Below are positions 34,981-45,801 of a stretch of 64,000 nt of DNA, in pieces. Source of the DNA: Adiantum capillus-veneris (taxonomy: Eukaryota > Streptophyta > Polypodiopsida > Polypodiales > Pteridaceae); NCBI GenBank assembly GCA_014529385.2, contig CM043963.1, positions 6,497,001-6,561,000 of the forward strand, written 5' to 3'. The stretch's first letter is position 1. Each line of letters opens with the position of its first letter. The notes under the pieces are model-generated. The model saw only the letters and a list, made by a program, of their open reading frames with translations, did no database searches and was not told the DNA's origin. The translations under genes were made by a program, and so were the position numbers.

Positions 34981-36641
34981 TGGGCAATGATGGTGCATCC
35001 AAAGTGTTTCGACGCTAGAAGGTGGCATGGACAGGTGTGTACAGGCAAGCAGAAGCATGGCAAAGGGCTGGAGCAGCTAGGAAAACCATGGGATGGCAGG
35101 TGGCAGCGGAAGTATATGCATGATGCGACTTCTAGGCCAAGAAAGGCTACATAATGAGCTAATTGGGGTAGCAGGTGAAGGAGATGCAAAGTGCAGTCTT
35201 TGGGTCTAGGAATGAAGAGCTTGAAGTGCTGAAGCAGCGGGTCCAAATGGCTCATCAAACCGAGTTACGGAGCCCAAGTTATTGAAGGTTGAAGCTTTAG
35301 TGGTTTGCAAATTCTTGCCGGACAGGGAAGTTGGGGATAGATGGTCCAAGTGAAACTTGAGGTATAGATGTGTAGAGCTCAATTCATGGGGCCTACCCGT
35401 CTTTTCAGATTGCAGATTGGAGCCATGGTTTGCAAGATATGTTCAGTTGAAGTTTTTCCCGGGGCCGGGTCTGAGCCCACTTGGCCGCATTGGAGGATGC
35501 GCCATCTGGCATCTTATGAGCCTTGAAGAAGTTCTAGAGCGGAGTGTACATTATACGGAGCTAACAGGAAGAGACTGCATGCCAAACAGAGTCTGGAGCG
35601 AGAAGATATGGCAGTCGGAAAACTGGGAGCATTTGACCGGATTGGATTGCAGATGATTTTTCCATTTTTTGAGAGCCCTGGTTTGAGGATGCCGGGATGT
35701 CAGAATGCAAAGACGGTAAAGGTAGTTGGAGCTGGAAAGGTGGAGTTTCAGTGGGTTTTTCCTGCTCGGTGATCTGGCCCGGGAGCAGAGAATGGGAGCC
35801 AAGCAAAGGCAGGTCCAAACAAGATTTTGTTAAAAAAATAATAATGGGGTTTTTGAAGCCTTAAGGCCTGGGATTATATGGAGCCGCCACGTGGCTGGAC
35901 TAAAACCCACATGCGCAAGGCGGGAGAGCAGGGCTGCAGTGTATATAGTGGAGGGAGGCCTCCCCATTGTACACAAGAGGCGTGAGGGGAGCTCCCCTCT
36001 CCCTAGCTATGGCGTCCGTGGGTCGGCGCTGTTGTGGAGCTGCGTGGCCAGTCCGGCGGTGATTTTGGGCAGAGCAGGTGCGGTGGCGCACCCATGGGCG
36101 GCACAGCGGTGGAATTCGGTGATGATGTGGCAGTGGATAGGGGGCAGTTCCCGTGCCCGTAAGCGGCAAAGTTTTTTGAGGGGAAGGCCCCCCCCCAATA
36201 GCGTTATCGCTATTGGCTCGACGAGGGGGAGGGGTCCCACTCCAAGGAGAGTTCGAGAGCAGTCAAGTGGAGAAAGCCAAATGCAAGGCCAAGAGAGGAG
36301 GAAGTCCGACTGGCCAAATTAGGGGGACCAAAGCCCAATGTGCACACCATGCAAAGCTTTCCAAAATAAACTAAGCCAAGTGTTGGAAATGCATAAAAAT
36401 TCTAAAAGAAGCTCCAAATGGAGTGCAGGACATGGAAGCACACCACATTTTTCCTTTTTGGGACTCCTAGGTACACCCCTATAAAAGGAGGTTTTTGTTC
36501 ATTTTTTAGGGTCTTTTGACCAGCCGGCTTTTTTGCCTATGTGTGTGATTGGAAGCTTTGAGCTTGTGTGTTGCCAAGCTTGCCATTGAAGTTTCATACA
36601 TTGGTTGTACTACTCCCTATGCAATAATACGACTCGTTAGC
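34981..36641 (+). repeat. E8 3' LTR-like region
   Basis: About 1.66 kb of non-coding sequence starting TGGGCAATGATGG. It has a GC-rich part (about 35880-36330) with ORFs on both strands that I regard as chance, then a clear TATA box (cccctataaaaggagg, 36477-36492) placed as in LTR promoters. No second copy is in the window, so the LTR call is inference. Confidence 0.5.
36477..36492 (+). promoter_or_regulatory. TATA box in E8 LTR-like region
   Basis: CCCCTATAAAAGGAGG matches the plant TATA consensus with GC flanks, about 150 bp before the end of the presumed LTR. It would start the element transcript at about 36515. Confidence 0.5.
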
Positions 36642-37739
36642 TAATTCTTGACAATGGAGCGAAATTCGCTATCGCCACCAAAGAAATATGGAAAAATGGG
36701 AAAAACCGGCTTTGAGAGCTACAAAATGAAATTACAACTGGCAGATGGGTACATGGAAAAGCCTATAGGACTTTTAGAAAAAGTAATTGTCACCTCTTGC
36801 GGAATCAAGTATGAGCATACATTTGCAATAGTTGATTTCAACAAAAAGAACAATTACGAGATCATCTTGGGAAGACCCTTCATGAGACATTTAAAGACGG
36901 TCCAGGATTGGGGTTATGACCACATATACCTCAGACGGGGGGAGACTACAACCAAAATATACCTAAAAGACCATAGTGATAAGGATGTGAACCAGACACC
37001 AGTGGAAGAGTTTGATTCAGCTACATTGGTAGGATCCGAACTCCCAGCATGGTTAGGGCAGAAAAAAGAGCTATGGATGTGCGGAGCTTCACATTGTGGA
37101 AGCTTGAAAAGAGAGGAATGCATCTTAGAAAGAGAGATTGAGGACAAGGATTATATTCCGGAACCTTTTCCTGAAGATGCCTTAGAACCTCTGGAATGGG
37201 AACACATACTAGCAACATTGGACGTCTGTACCATTACAGATAGCCCAACGACAAAATTTTGTGATAAGGATGGCTATGATGTGCTACCCTATTACATGGT
37301 AAACCTTATACCAGCAGGAGATGGCAATGTAGACTCACCAGAACAAGAAGAGCTTTATAACTCCTCTGAGCATCTGGAATTAAGTAACGATGCAGATAAC
37401 GAGTGTTCAGACAGTTCAGGAAAGCGTGGGGAGACAACTGCAGATATCAAGTTTTATGATTTTGCAAATCAACACCCTAGATTCCATGAACGCTATAGAA
37501 AAAAAAGAGAAGAAAACAAAATTACAGAGAACATAGTGCCCAGGATAAAAGATAAAACTCACTATCTAATGCTTGTCAAGGCAGAGGATTGTGTAAAAGA
37601 CCAGATATCAAGAAGATTCTCAAGAGTTCGAAGGGAAAGGACACATGAGGAAATAAAACAAGCACGCAAGACTAAAACAGAAACAAAATCAAGAAAATCT
37701 CAACAATCAAAACAGGAAAAGACAAAAGATCCAGAGTAG
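36642..37739 (+). pseudogene. E9 amino-terminal protease and linker
   Basis: From 36643 one frame reads I-L-D-N-G-A-K-F-A-I-A-T-K-E-I-W. A frameshift near 36700 then passes to the main frame (36648-37739), with Q-L-A-D-G-Y, F-A-I-V-D-F and I-I-L-G-R-P-F-M. The triplet is D-N-G here and D-I-G in E1. After the protease a 250-residue linker, acidic then Lys/Arg-rich (K-T-K-T-E-T-K-S-R-K), leads towards RT. A TAG at 37737 separates it from the next frame, which continues in phase. Confidence 0.78.
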
Positions 37740-38990
37740 ACCAAAATGGAGCGTAAAAGGAAATACCAAGAAGTGAAATGGTCGTTACGAGAGGTATGGG
37801 CTACTGAGGGAGAAAGTGACGGCGGTAAGGAGGATTCAGAAAAAGGAAACATGAATGTACCATCCCACTATAAAAAATTCACTATCCAAGATAGAAAAAT
37901 CATAATGACACCACCAGTAAGGGAAAGAATAAACCAGGAATCTTACGATGGGCCAGAAAATGCAAAATGGATAGACCTCGCTACGCTAGGCGAAGAGCCT
38001 TATTCTGTCTATATCTCAACTGATTTAGAGCCTGAAGAAGAAGAAGAAAGGCTAACACAACTTCTCAAGAAGTATAAAGATGTGTTTGCATGGTCCTACA
38101 AAGACCTCAAAGGAGTTGATCCCTCGATATACCAACATGCAATTCCTTTAAAATCAGATGCCAAACCAAGCAAACAGCATCCTTACACATATAATGACAC
38201 ATTCGCTAAACGAATCAAAGAAGAGATTGACAAGCTGATGGATGATGAATTCATCTATGAAATCAAGCATACAAATTGGGTGTCACCCATTGTGGCTGTC
38301 CCCAAAAAGAATGGAAAGTTGCATGTGTGTGTGAACCTCAAAAAAGTGAACGCGGCCACAATAAGGGATAATTATCCCTTGCCAATCACGGAACATGTGC
38401 TTGAAGGGTAGCAGGAAAGCGGGCTTATTCCTTTTTAGATGGGTTTTCGGGGTATAACCAATTGGCAATTGCAATAGAGGATGAACACAAAATAGCATTT
38501 GCCACAGAATGGGGAATATATGCGTATAGAGTTATGCCCTTTGGCTTAACCAATGCCCTAGCCACCTTCCAAAGGTTAATGACTCATGCGTTCAAAGAAT
38601 ACTTGAGAATATTCTTAGAAATATATATGGATGATCTCTGTGTCCACTCTCTTATACGAGAAGAACATATTGACCATTTACAAAAGGTATTTGAGAAGTA
38701 CAGAACATATCAAATATGTCTCAACCCGGAAAAGTGTATTTTTATGGTAACGCAAGGCCGCATCTTAGGACATATTGTCTCAAGAAATGGCATAACCCCT
38801 GACCTAGACAAAATTAGAGTCATAGCAGACTTGCCCAGGCCTACTAATGCCAAACAAGTACAATCTTTCATGGGACACTGCGGATAATATCGAAGATTCA
38901 TATATATGTATGCGGTCATTGCACAGCCACTACATCGCTTATTAGTCAGTTTCGACTAGACTGAGGAGTATGAAATTTCGTTCAAAAAGC
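37740..38990 (+). pseudogene. E9 reverse transcriptase
   Basis: The frame 37746-38411 includes K-Y-K-D-V-F-A-W-S-Y, W-V-S-P-I-V-A-V-P-K-K-N-G-K and N-A-A-T-I-R-D-N-Y-P-L-P. A frameshift at about 38411 leads to F-L-D-G-F-S-G-Y-N-Q, V-M-P-F-G-L-T-N-A and Y-M-D-D-L-C-V-H-S, an intact Y-M-D-D. I-L-G-H-I-V-S and F-M-G-H-C-G follow. TAA at 38885 and TAG at 38957 are later lesions; the latter fits TGG to TAG. Confidence 0.88.
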
Positions 38991-39412
38991 TTAAGGAAAA
39001 CCTTGTATCAGCACTTGTACTTAAAGCATCATATTGAGAAAAGATATTCCATGATCACATTGATGCCTCTGTATACGCAATTGGGAGTATTCTGGCTCAA
39101 CCTGGAGACGGAACAATGGATTTCCCAGTTTGTTATGTGAGCCGACAGCTAAATAGTGAAGAAAAGAACTACACCACCACTGAAAGAGAGGGATTAGGAA
39201 TGATTTATGATGTCAAGAAATTTTGGCATTACTTACTTGCAAACAAATTTGTGTTCTTCACAGATCATCAAGCTCTTTTATATCTAGTAAATAAACCATG
39301 CAATACTGGGAGAATTGTACGGTGGTTTATTATATTGCTAGAGTTTGACTTCATAGTGGTAGTAAAAAAAGGTAAAACTCATCTACGAGCGGATCATCTT
39401 TCAAGGCTATAA
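38991..39412 (+). pseudogene. E9 RNase H
   Basis: It reads I-D-A-S-V-Y-A-I-G-S-I-L-A-Q, then Y-T-T-T-E-R-E-G-L-G-M, F-T-D-H-Q-A-L-L and H-L-R-A-D-H-L-S-R-L, the standard gypsy RNase H. The acidic residues of D-A-S, T-E-R-E, T-D-H and A-D-H are all present. The frame from 39053 to the stop at 39412 is open. Confidence 0.88.
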
Positions 39413-40620
39413 AATAGGGAAGCTCCTGAAGGAGTAGATGATGACATACCTGATGCTTATCTTTTCAATATTGAAATGATACCCAAATGGTCTCAGGAAA
39501 TTGTTAGCATTCTTTCCTTTGGATATAGATTTGATAACAATGAAGATAGATCCAAAAAACAAACATTTTGACAAACAAAAAATTTTCATTTGATTGCAGG
39601 ACGATTGTACCATCTAGGCTCGGACCAAATTCTACGATTATGTATAAATCAAGAGGAATTCGAGTGTTATCTTGAGAATCACACATCCAAGACTGTGCAT
39701 TTCATTGTTCAACAATGAAAACACACCAAATATTGAAACACTTAGGAGTATATTGGCCAACTATGTATGCTGGCCCACATGCTTATGTTAACAATTGTAC
39801 TATATGTAGTGCCAAACGACCGGTGGATCACACGACATTGTTTCAGGTAGCCATTGCACCTGCATGGAGTCAATATATCATTGATTTCTTAACAACAAGG
39901 GCATTTCCTGAAAACAGAACAAAAGCGCAAAAAAGGGCTATAGAGTTGGAGGCTCGAGACTTTAATTTAATTGGAAATCAACTTTACAAGAGAGGAAAGG
40001 ACAATCAACTTAGAATCTGTGCAAGTGAAAGTGAATACATGCTGATTCTAGAACACGCACATGGAGGAATAAGTGGAGGCCATTTTTCAGGTGGTAAGAC
40101 GGAAAAATTTGTCTTAACCGCAGGAATATGGTGGCCTACATTGCACATGGATGCTGAGGAGTTTGTAAAGCATTGTGACGCATGTCAGCACACTAAGGTG
40201 CCGATAAAGAGAGATGAGATGCCACTACGGCCAATGATGGGAGCACGGGCATTTGCAAAATGGGGAATTGATTTTGTGGGGCCTATTTCACCCCCTGCAT
40301 ATTGCACCCATACCAATATATCATTGTGGCTACGGACTATCTCACAAAATGGGCTGAAGCCAAAGCAACACAAAAAGCAGACGCAAGAATCACTACACAA
40401 TTTCTGTATGAGAATATCTTTGTACGATACGGATTACCATTAGAAATTGCCAGTGATCGAGGAACACATTTTCTTAATGAAGTCATTGAATACCTGTTAG
40501 AGGAATTCATGGTCATACATAGAAAATCTGCTCCATATCATCCCCAAGCAAATCGACAAGTTGAGGCCACAAATAAAACCCTATGCACTATTTTGACTAA
40601 AATTGTATAAGAATCAAGGA
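39413..40620 (+). pseudogene. E9 integrase with doubled zinc-binding module
   Basis: Two successive H2C2-like modules precede the core. The first (39590-39830) has G-R-L-Y-H-L-G, H-T-S-K-T-V-H-F, G-V-Y-W-P-T-M and C-T-I-C. The second (39975-40210) has N-Q-L-Y-K-R-G, H-A-H-G-G-I-S-G-G-H-F, G-I-W-W-P-T-L and C-D-A-C-Q-H. The core has W-G-I-D-F-V-G-P, a frameshift at about 40290, D-Y-L-T-K-W-A-E-A, A-S-D-R-G-T-H-F and Q-V-E-A-T-N-K, so the D-D-E triad is retained. A TAA follows at 40609. Confidence 0.85.
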
Positions 40621-41640
40621 TAGATTGGGATCAACAATTACACTCAACACTATGGGCATACAAGGTAGCTTACAAAACATCAATCAGAACCACACCATAT
40701 AGCATGGTGTTTGGTCTAAATGCTATATTACCCATAGAGTTTTTACGAGTAGCGAAACGCTTAGAATGGACAGGCGGTGAGCTCTGTTCAAGAATAGAAG
40801 ATCTTGAAAAGCTAAATGAACTTCGATTGAGAGTTGTAGCTTCGATCTATGCTAAAAAGAGAAGACAAAAAGAGTTTTTTGACAAGCATGTGCGTACGAA
40901 AGAGTTCAAAACAGGTGATTATGTACTTGTTTATACTTTGAAGCAACATGCCAAAAAACTTAAAAAGCGAGGGATGGGACCCTTTGTGATTAGTGACTTA
41001 TCACAAAGTGGAGCTGTCAAACTTGCTACATTGGCAGGAGAAGAAATCCCAAATTGGATTAGTGGGTGTCGGTTAAAAAAGTATCATTTACCACTAACAC
41101 AGGATATGCTTCAACAAATCCATCAAGAAAAACAACGGATGAAGGAGAAACAGAGGGTACGAGAAGAAGCACAAGCAGAAGCAAAAGAACGGATTGCAAA
41201 AAGAAGGCTTCTACGACAACAACAACAAAGTGGATCACCGTTGCGAATAAATGCTATTCGATTAACGAATTTTGGTGAAGACACAGTGGAACCAATAATT
41301 GCAGTCAAAGTGGGTAGCAATCAAGTTGAATCGACGGCATTGCTTGATTCAGGAGTCAAGAAAATCTGGTTTCTTGCAAATTATATAATCATCTCCAGCT
41401 CGAAGATCAACTACATCCTACTCAACAAGTGCTAGAAAGCAGTACCTCAAATTCATTAAGCACATTGGGCTGGATGATATTGCATATACAAGTACATCAG
41501 AATGTTTATCCCCACAAGTTTTATGTGGTTGAGGATGCGAGCACACTACACCCAATGTTATTGGGACAACCATAGCAGAAAGAATATAATGTGCAGATAG
41601 ATTGGAGTTCGAATATAGTCAGAATTCAACAAGCACAAGA
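40621..41640 (+). pseudogene. E9 integrase tail fused to a second protease-like domain
   Basis: The frame 40704-41435 starts with integrase tail (T-T-P-Y-S-M-V-F-G, R-G-M-G-P-F-V-I-S, C-R-L-K-K-Y-H) and a basic coiled region. Without a break it then enters V-E-S-T-A-L-L-D-S-G-V. After a frameshift at about 41365 the reading gives N-L-V-S, Y-N-H-L-Q-L, H-K-F-Y-V-V-E-D and H-P-M-L-L-G-Q-P, then Q-I-D-W, in the order of a retropepsin (D-S-G, flap, I-L-G-x-P-W). The triplet is canonical D-S-G, unlike the first protease. A TAG at 41574 replaces the Trp of G-Q-P-W. Confidence 0.7.
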
Positions 41641-42455
41641 ACACCAAGTGGTAGCCTTTGCTCAGACAACCCGAAAGAACCAATAATGGTGCCACAATCA
41701 ATTGATCAAGAGAAAAATAGATGGGTACCACTTAACCAGCAAAAGATACCTACGAAGGATACACAAGAAACAGCCAACTGTCTTCAATCAAAAAAGAGAT
41801 AGCACAAGCGACAAAGAATAGATCAAAGTCAGCAACAATAAGAAAACAAAAAGTATGGGTATGAAAAGATCTACGTGGACGAGCCTACAAACCACAGTGC
41901 ACTAGCAGACAGCCTCTGAAAAACCAGGTTAATCAAACACCAAACAGAGTCATCAAACATATATGGATACCGAAGAACATGATCAATCGCCAACTACATG
42001 AGAAACGCATTTGGATCCCCAAGGCGATGCTACAAGAACTCCCTTCAGTACAAGCAAAACCAGCAGCAGGCCTGACAAACGACATCGGAAAATCAATCTG
42101 TGTGGATGCCGATCAACAGAAAAACCACCAAGACCAAAAAAGAGGCAATAAATCTACAAACCCATCCAAAACAAAGCCACAAATGGCAAGCACAAGAGAA
42201 AAATATTATGTCCACATCAGCCACAAAACTTCTCTCCATGAAGACCACAACGGTCATACCTAGAGTAGCGGAAAACCAGGGCACCTTCGCAAAGAAGACG
42301 ATTAAACGAAGAGCGACAGAATTACAACTTTTTATTGCAAAGAAAATATGCCAGCCAGACCAACCACAAACAGGAAACCTGGATGTCGAATGCCAATAAT
42401 CGTCTTGATTATTCCCTCCTCTCGCACAACATTACTTTTACCATGCATTGACCGC
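41641..42455 (+). other. E9 tail with W-[IV]-P-K motifs
   Basis: Fragmented basic, Gln/Lys-rich frames contain R-W-V-P, H-I-W-I-P-K and R-I-W-I-P-K. Such W-x-P-K repeats occur in linkers of some plant retroelement polyproteins. I cannot assign a function. The last 60 bases before the E10 LTR show nothing further. Confidence 0.4.
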
Positions 42456-43499
42456 TGTCAAGAAGTGTGCAGTGCGACTAGGAAAGCGCCGGGTCTCTGA
42501 CTGTGAGGATTCGCAGCAAAATCAAGCAAGGCGTAGACAATTTGAAGCCAAAAACACAATAAAAAAGAACAAAACTCCAGCCATGAAAGCTCCACTTTGA
42601 AAAAGAACCAATAATAACTCAAAACTCTTGTGTGCGTGAAGATTAGGTGTAGCCTCGCTCCCAATTGCACAGATGCAGTGCTCATTCAACCTATTAAAAA
42701 CACTATATTTACGCTTTGATTATTCATCGTGACCATTTCATGGAAGCTTCAGTACTTCATTGGAGAAGCCCAAGTAGTTATTTGAGGAGGGGAAACCCTA
42801 ATGGAGGCCTCACAGCCTCAACCATGTAGTGGAAGCAGCACAGGACTACACTAGCACCCTGTAGAGGAATGGCTGTATCTCCTTGCTCATGTGCCCAAAT
42901 GAGCTCATTCTTGGCTCTAAAAATTCCCACAAAACTTGAGAAACAACTCCAGCATCGTTAATGTGGAATTTTGAGCTATTTTGAGCATTTTTTAGGCTAG
43001 TTTTGACCATTTTTAGGTCATTTTTAGCCATTTTTAGCCCAAAAATGACATTTTTTGTCCATAAAAAGCCCAAACGAGCTGGGGAAAATCCCTAAAATTG
43101 TGGAAAATTCCCATTGGGCTCAAATTTCATGTTGAGCCTCATTTTCCCACTTGGTAAGCACTTTGGACACGTCTTTTACGCCAGTGCACGAAAGCTACTA
43201 TTTTTGGCCGAGATTGCCCGCATTGAACTTTCTAGGCAAAACGAGCGTGCCACTTTGAAACACTTGAAATTTGTACATTCCTAAATCAAATTAAGCATAT
43301 ATTTATGTGTAAAATCATTCCATGGTGCCACGTGTAGGGCCTCGCCGGCCCGGCAAGGTAGGTACACGAATGCAACCGTGACATTCATTTTCGCATTTAT
43401 CACACTATGTACATTGTAGCATTTGGTCCCACATATCATAAACAATAAGAGTAAGGTAGATACTTTAATTTCACATTATGGACTTTCCATCGCACGACA
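42456..43499 (-). repeat. E10 3' LTR (1044 bp)
   Basis: It is nearly the same length and sequence as 49700-50729, with TG/CA ends. Differences are scattered substitutions and small indels, so the insertion is not recent. Confidence 0.95.
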
Positions 43500-43517
43500 T
43501 CCACCCCCTCTAAACCT
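43500..43517 (-). other. E10 polypurine tract
   Basis: Minus-strand TTTAGAGGGGGTGGA lies next to the LTR start TGTCGTGC. E5 has the same arrangement at 15958-15976. Confidence 0.85.
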
Positions 43518-43557
43518 GCGCATCCTCCGGCATGTGCCACAGATATATTTTGCAGGT

Positions 43558-44860
43558 TCAGTCTTCATTTAAGTCAACATACATGCCGATTTCATCGTCG
43601 CTTACAACAAAATCAAACGCATCATCCTCTTGTTCTTCATCCACATCCATACCATTTTCATCAGAGACTTCATTTTGACCTTTCTGTGAATCAAAGGGAT
43701 TTGTATCACCTCTTCTTTTGAATAACTTGATTCTTTTCCTTGCAATGGGAATCTTCATTTTTGTCCCATCTAGTTCATGCAAGGTATAAGTTGAATTCCC
43801 ATGTACATGCTGAACCACATAAGGACCAAACCATCTCTTTGAAAGCTTTCTTATTGTTGAATGTTGGTTTTCAAGACTACTGTCATACACCAACACCCAA
43901 TCACCTTCCTCAATAGCTTTAGGTCTGAGCCTATGCCTCTTGTCGAATCTGTCCTTATTCTTTAACCTTGCATCTTTTAATCGTGCTACTGCAATCTCAA
44001 TATCTTGGGGCCTTCTTTCTAACTGTTGTATGTGCAAAGCAAGAAGGTCTTCCCTACTCATTCCATCTTCCCAAGGCAATACATTCCATGTGGGAATTAC
44101 ATCCTCAATTGGCATTATAGGTTTCTGACCATACATCAACTCAAAAGGCATATAACCAGTAACCGAGCTATGAGTTGTACGATCAGCCCATAAAGCATAA
44201 GGCAATAACCTAGGCCACTCTCCCATTTTTCCTTTGCAGGCCTTAGCTAAAGCTTTATTGATAGGAGAATGCCCACACTCCGATTTTCCATTTCCCTCAG
44301 GATTATATGCAGTAGTGAGAGCAAGTTTAATGCCCAATCTAGAGAAAAACTCCCTTGCTTTGTCATCATCCAACTCACCCGTGTCCTGCTGTTATTTTCC
44401 CAACACAACCATAACGTCTAATTACATCAGCCAAGAGGAACTTACATACCCCTTCTGTGATTTTCGTTCTTAGAGCACGACCTTCAACTTGGTTGGTTAA
44501 ATCTTCTCGTGCAAGCACTATGTATCTCACCCAATGGCATTGTAACCGGATCTACTACCCACTTGTAATGCATGGCCAATGGGTAAGTAGAGTGCAACCC
44601 ATCACGGTGACGTACATCTGAATACATTTGACAGGTTTCACAGGACTCCACAAAGTGAGATACATCTTTATTCATACCTTTCCACCAATATCTCTCTTTC
44701 ATTTTAGTAAAGGTGGCCCATACACCTCTATGTCCAGCATAAAGACTCTCATGAAACTTTTTCATAAGCTCATTTTGAGCGTCCTTATCATTCACGACTC
44801 TCATTGGCATTCCATTTCTTTGTTTTGGACGCTTCCATAAGTACCCATCTTTCAAAAACT
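43558..44860 (-). pseudogene. E10 integrase
   Basis: The frame 44855-44484 has a zinc-binding module, H-E-S-L-Y-A-G-H-R-G then C-E-T-C-Q. Next come R-E-D-L-T-N-Q-V-E-G-R and R-R-Y-G-C-V-G-K-I-T-A-G-H-G, where the expected catalytic D-R-G reads G-H-G, and a stop and frameshift. The frame 44373-43558 has A-Y-N-P-E-G-N-G-K-S-E-C-G-H (catalytic E kept), then W-F-G-P-Y-V-V and Y-T-L-H-E-L-D-G, a GPY/F tail. The acidic carboxy end (E-E-Q-E-D-D-A) ends just before the PPT. N-G-K-x-E-x-G-H is the form I associate with a fungal gypsy group. Confidence 0.88.
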
Positions 44861-45795
44861 ATCCATAGGCCTTTCTTTGTATTCTTTTGAACTCTTGATC
44901 AATCACCCCTTCTTGCCTTGTCAAAGTGCTCAGATAGCGTCCAATGAGCAACCAGTCACCTTGATATAGGTCCTCTGTAAATGACTCAAGTGCATTTGAC
45001 AGACAAACATGATCGCCCTTGGCATGAGAGATACTATAGAACTGTGTGCCTGCATCATTGCCCTCGACAACCATGTCTTCTTCTTTTTCATACCTTGCTC
45101 TTGAAAGCATATCTGCAAAACTAGATTATCTTTCCCTGCAATATGCTTAAATTCTGGATTCAAGGACTTTATGTAGGCAATCCATCTCAACATAGCAATG
45201 TCGGGAGTTGAGAAACTTAAATTTTGGATTCAAGGACTTTATGTAGGCAATCCATCTCAACATAGCAATGTCGGGAGTTGAGAAACTTAAATTCTGGATT
45301 CAAGGACTTTATGTAGGCAATCCATCTCAACATAGCAATGTCAGGAGTTGAGAAACTTGTGATCATTCCAAGAAGGGGTAGACAATCAATCTCCATTATT
45401 ACATTTGCTCCTATCAAATACTCTTTGTCACATTTCAAAGCTGTGACTACTCCCCATAACTCTCTTTTTACCTGTGGATAGTTACGTTGACGAGCACTTA
45501 GGACTTTTTCTCCAAACCTCACCACATATCACCTGCCATCATTATCATCTTGCCCAATTTCCCATCCAATTCCTGTGGGGCTAGTATCCACTGTCACAAT
45601 TACATATCTTCCACATTCATAGTTTTCTTTTCTCAATGTTGGAGACATAAGAAGCAACTTCTTTAATTTCCTCATGGCATGGGTATGCATTTCTTCCCAT
45701 TGAAACTTTTTGTTTTTTCTCAAAAGCTGATACACAGGATCTGCTACATGTGAATAATGCAGAATCCAGATAACATAAAACACGTATGCACCCAA
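44861..45795 (-). pseudogene. E10 RNase H with internal 70-bp triplication
   Basis: Frames 45795-45529 and 45525-45217 continue in phase with RT, giving V-T-V-D-T-S-P-T-G-I-G-W, R-Q-R-N-Y-P-Q-V-K-R-E-L-W-G and M-E-I-D-C-L-P-L-L. Then three 70-bp direct copies (45146-45355) shift the frame. The last copy leads to E-F-K-H-I-A-G-K-D-N. A TAG or TGA at 45529 and 45802 also interrupts the frame. The spacer to integrase (45110-44859) is open. Confidence 0.82.
45146..45355. repeat. Three tandem copies of a 70-bp coding segment
   Basis: Units start at 45146, 45216 and 45286 with only one or two base differences between them (attctgg/attttgg, gtcggg/gtcagg). Because 70 is not a multiple of three, the duplication breaks the RNase H frame. 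The near identity shows it is younger than the element. Confidence 0.95.
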
Positions 45796-45801
45796 GAACC
45801 T

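Larger units (their letters stand above)
32395..36641 (+). mobile_element. E8: non-autonomous gag element, same plan as E5
   Basis: Plus strand: leader (32395-32855), broken polyprotein (32856-34850), G-rich polypurine tract (34971-34980) and an LTR-like 3' region (34981-36641) with a TATAAA box at about 36481. No enzyme domains are visible. A nearly identical 20-bp block bounds the two sides (32375-32394 and 36622-36641). It ends exactly where gypsy E9 starts. Primer site and 5' LTR are not certain. Confidence 0.6.
36642..42455 (+). mobile_element. E9: Ty3/gypsy polymerase half with two proteases
   Basis: Plus strand: protease (from its active site), linker, RT, RNase H, integrase with a doubled zinc-finger module, integrase tail, a second protease-like domain, and a tail with W-I-P-K motifs. 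Gag and LTRs are missing. It begins at the protease active site immediately after E8. Its first part is the same family as E1 and E12. The 3' end is cut by the E10 LTR at 42456. Confidence 0.88.

Noticed and set aside
35357-36322. ORFs on both strands in the GC-rich part of E8 (99 aa, 143 aa and others)
   Set aside because: They overlap on opposite strands, have no recognisable motifs and lie in the LTR-like region with a TATA box; high GC alone lengthens ORFs.
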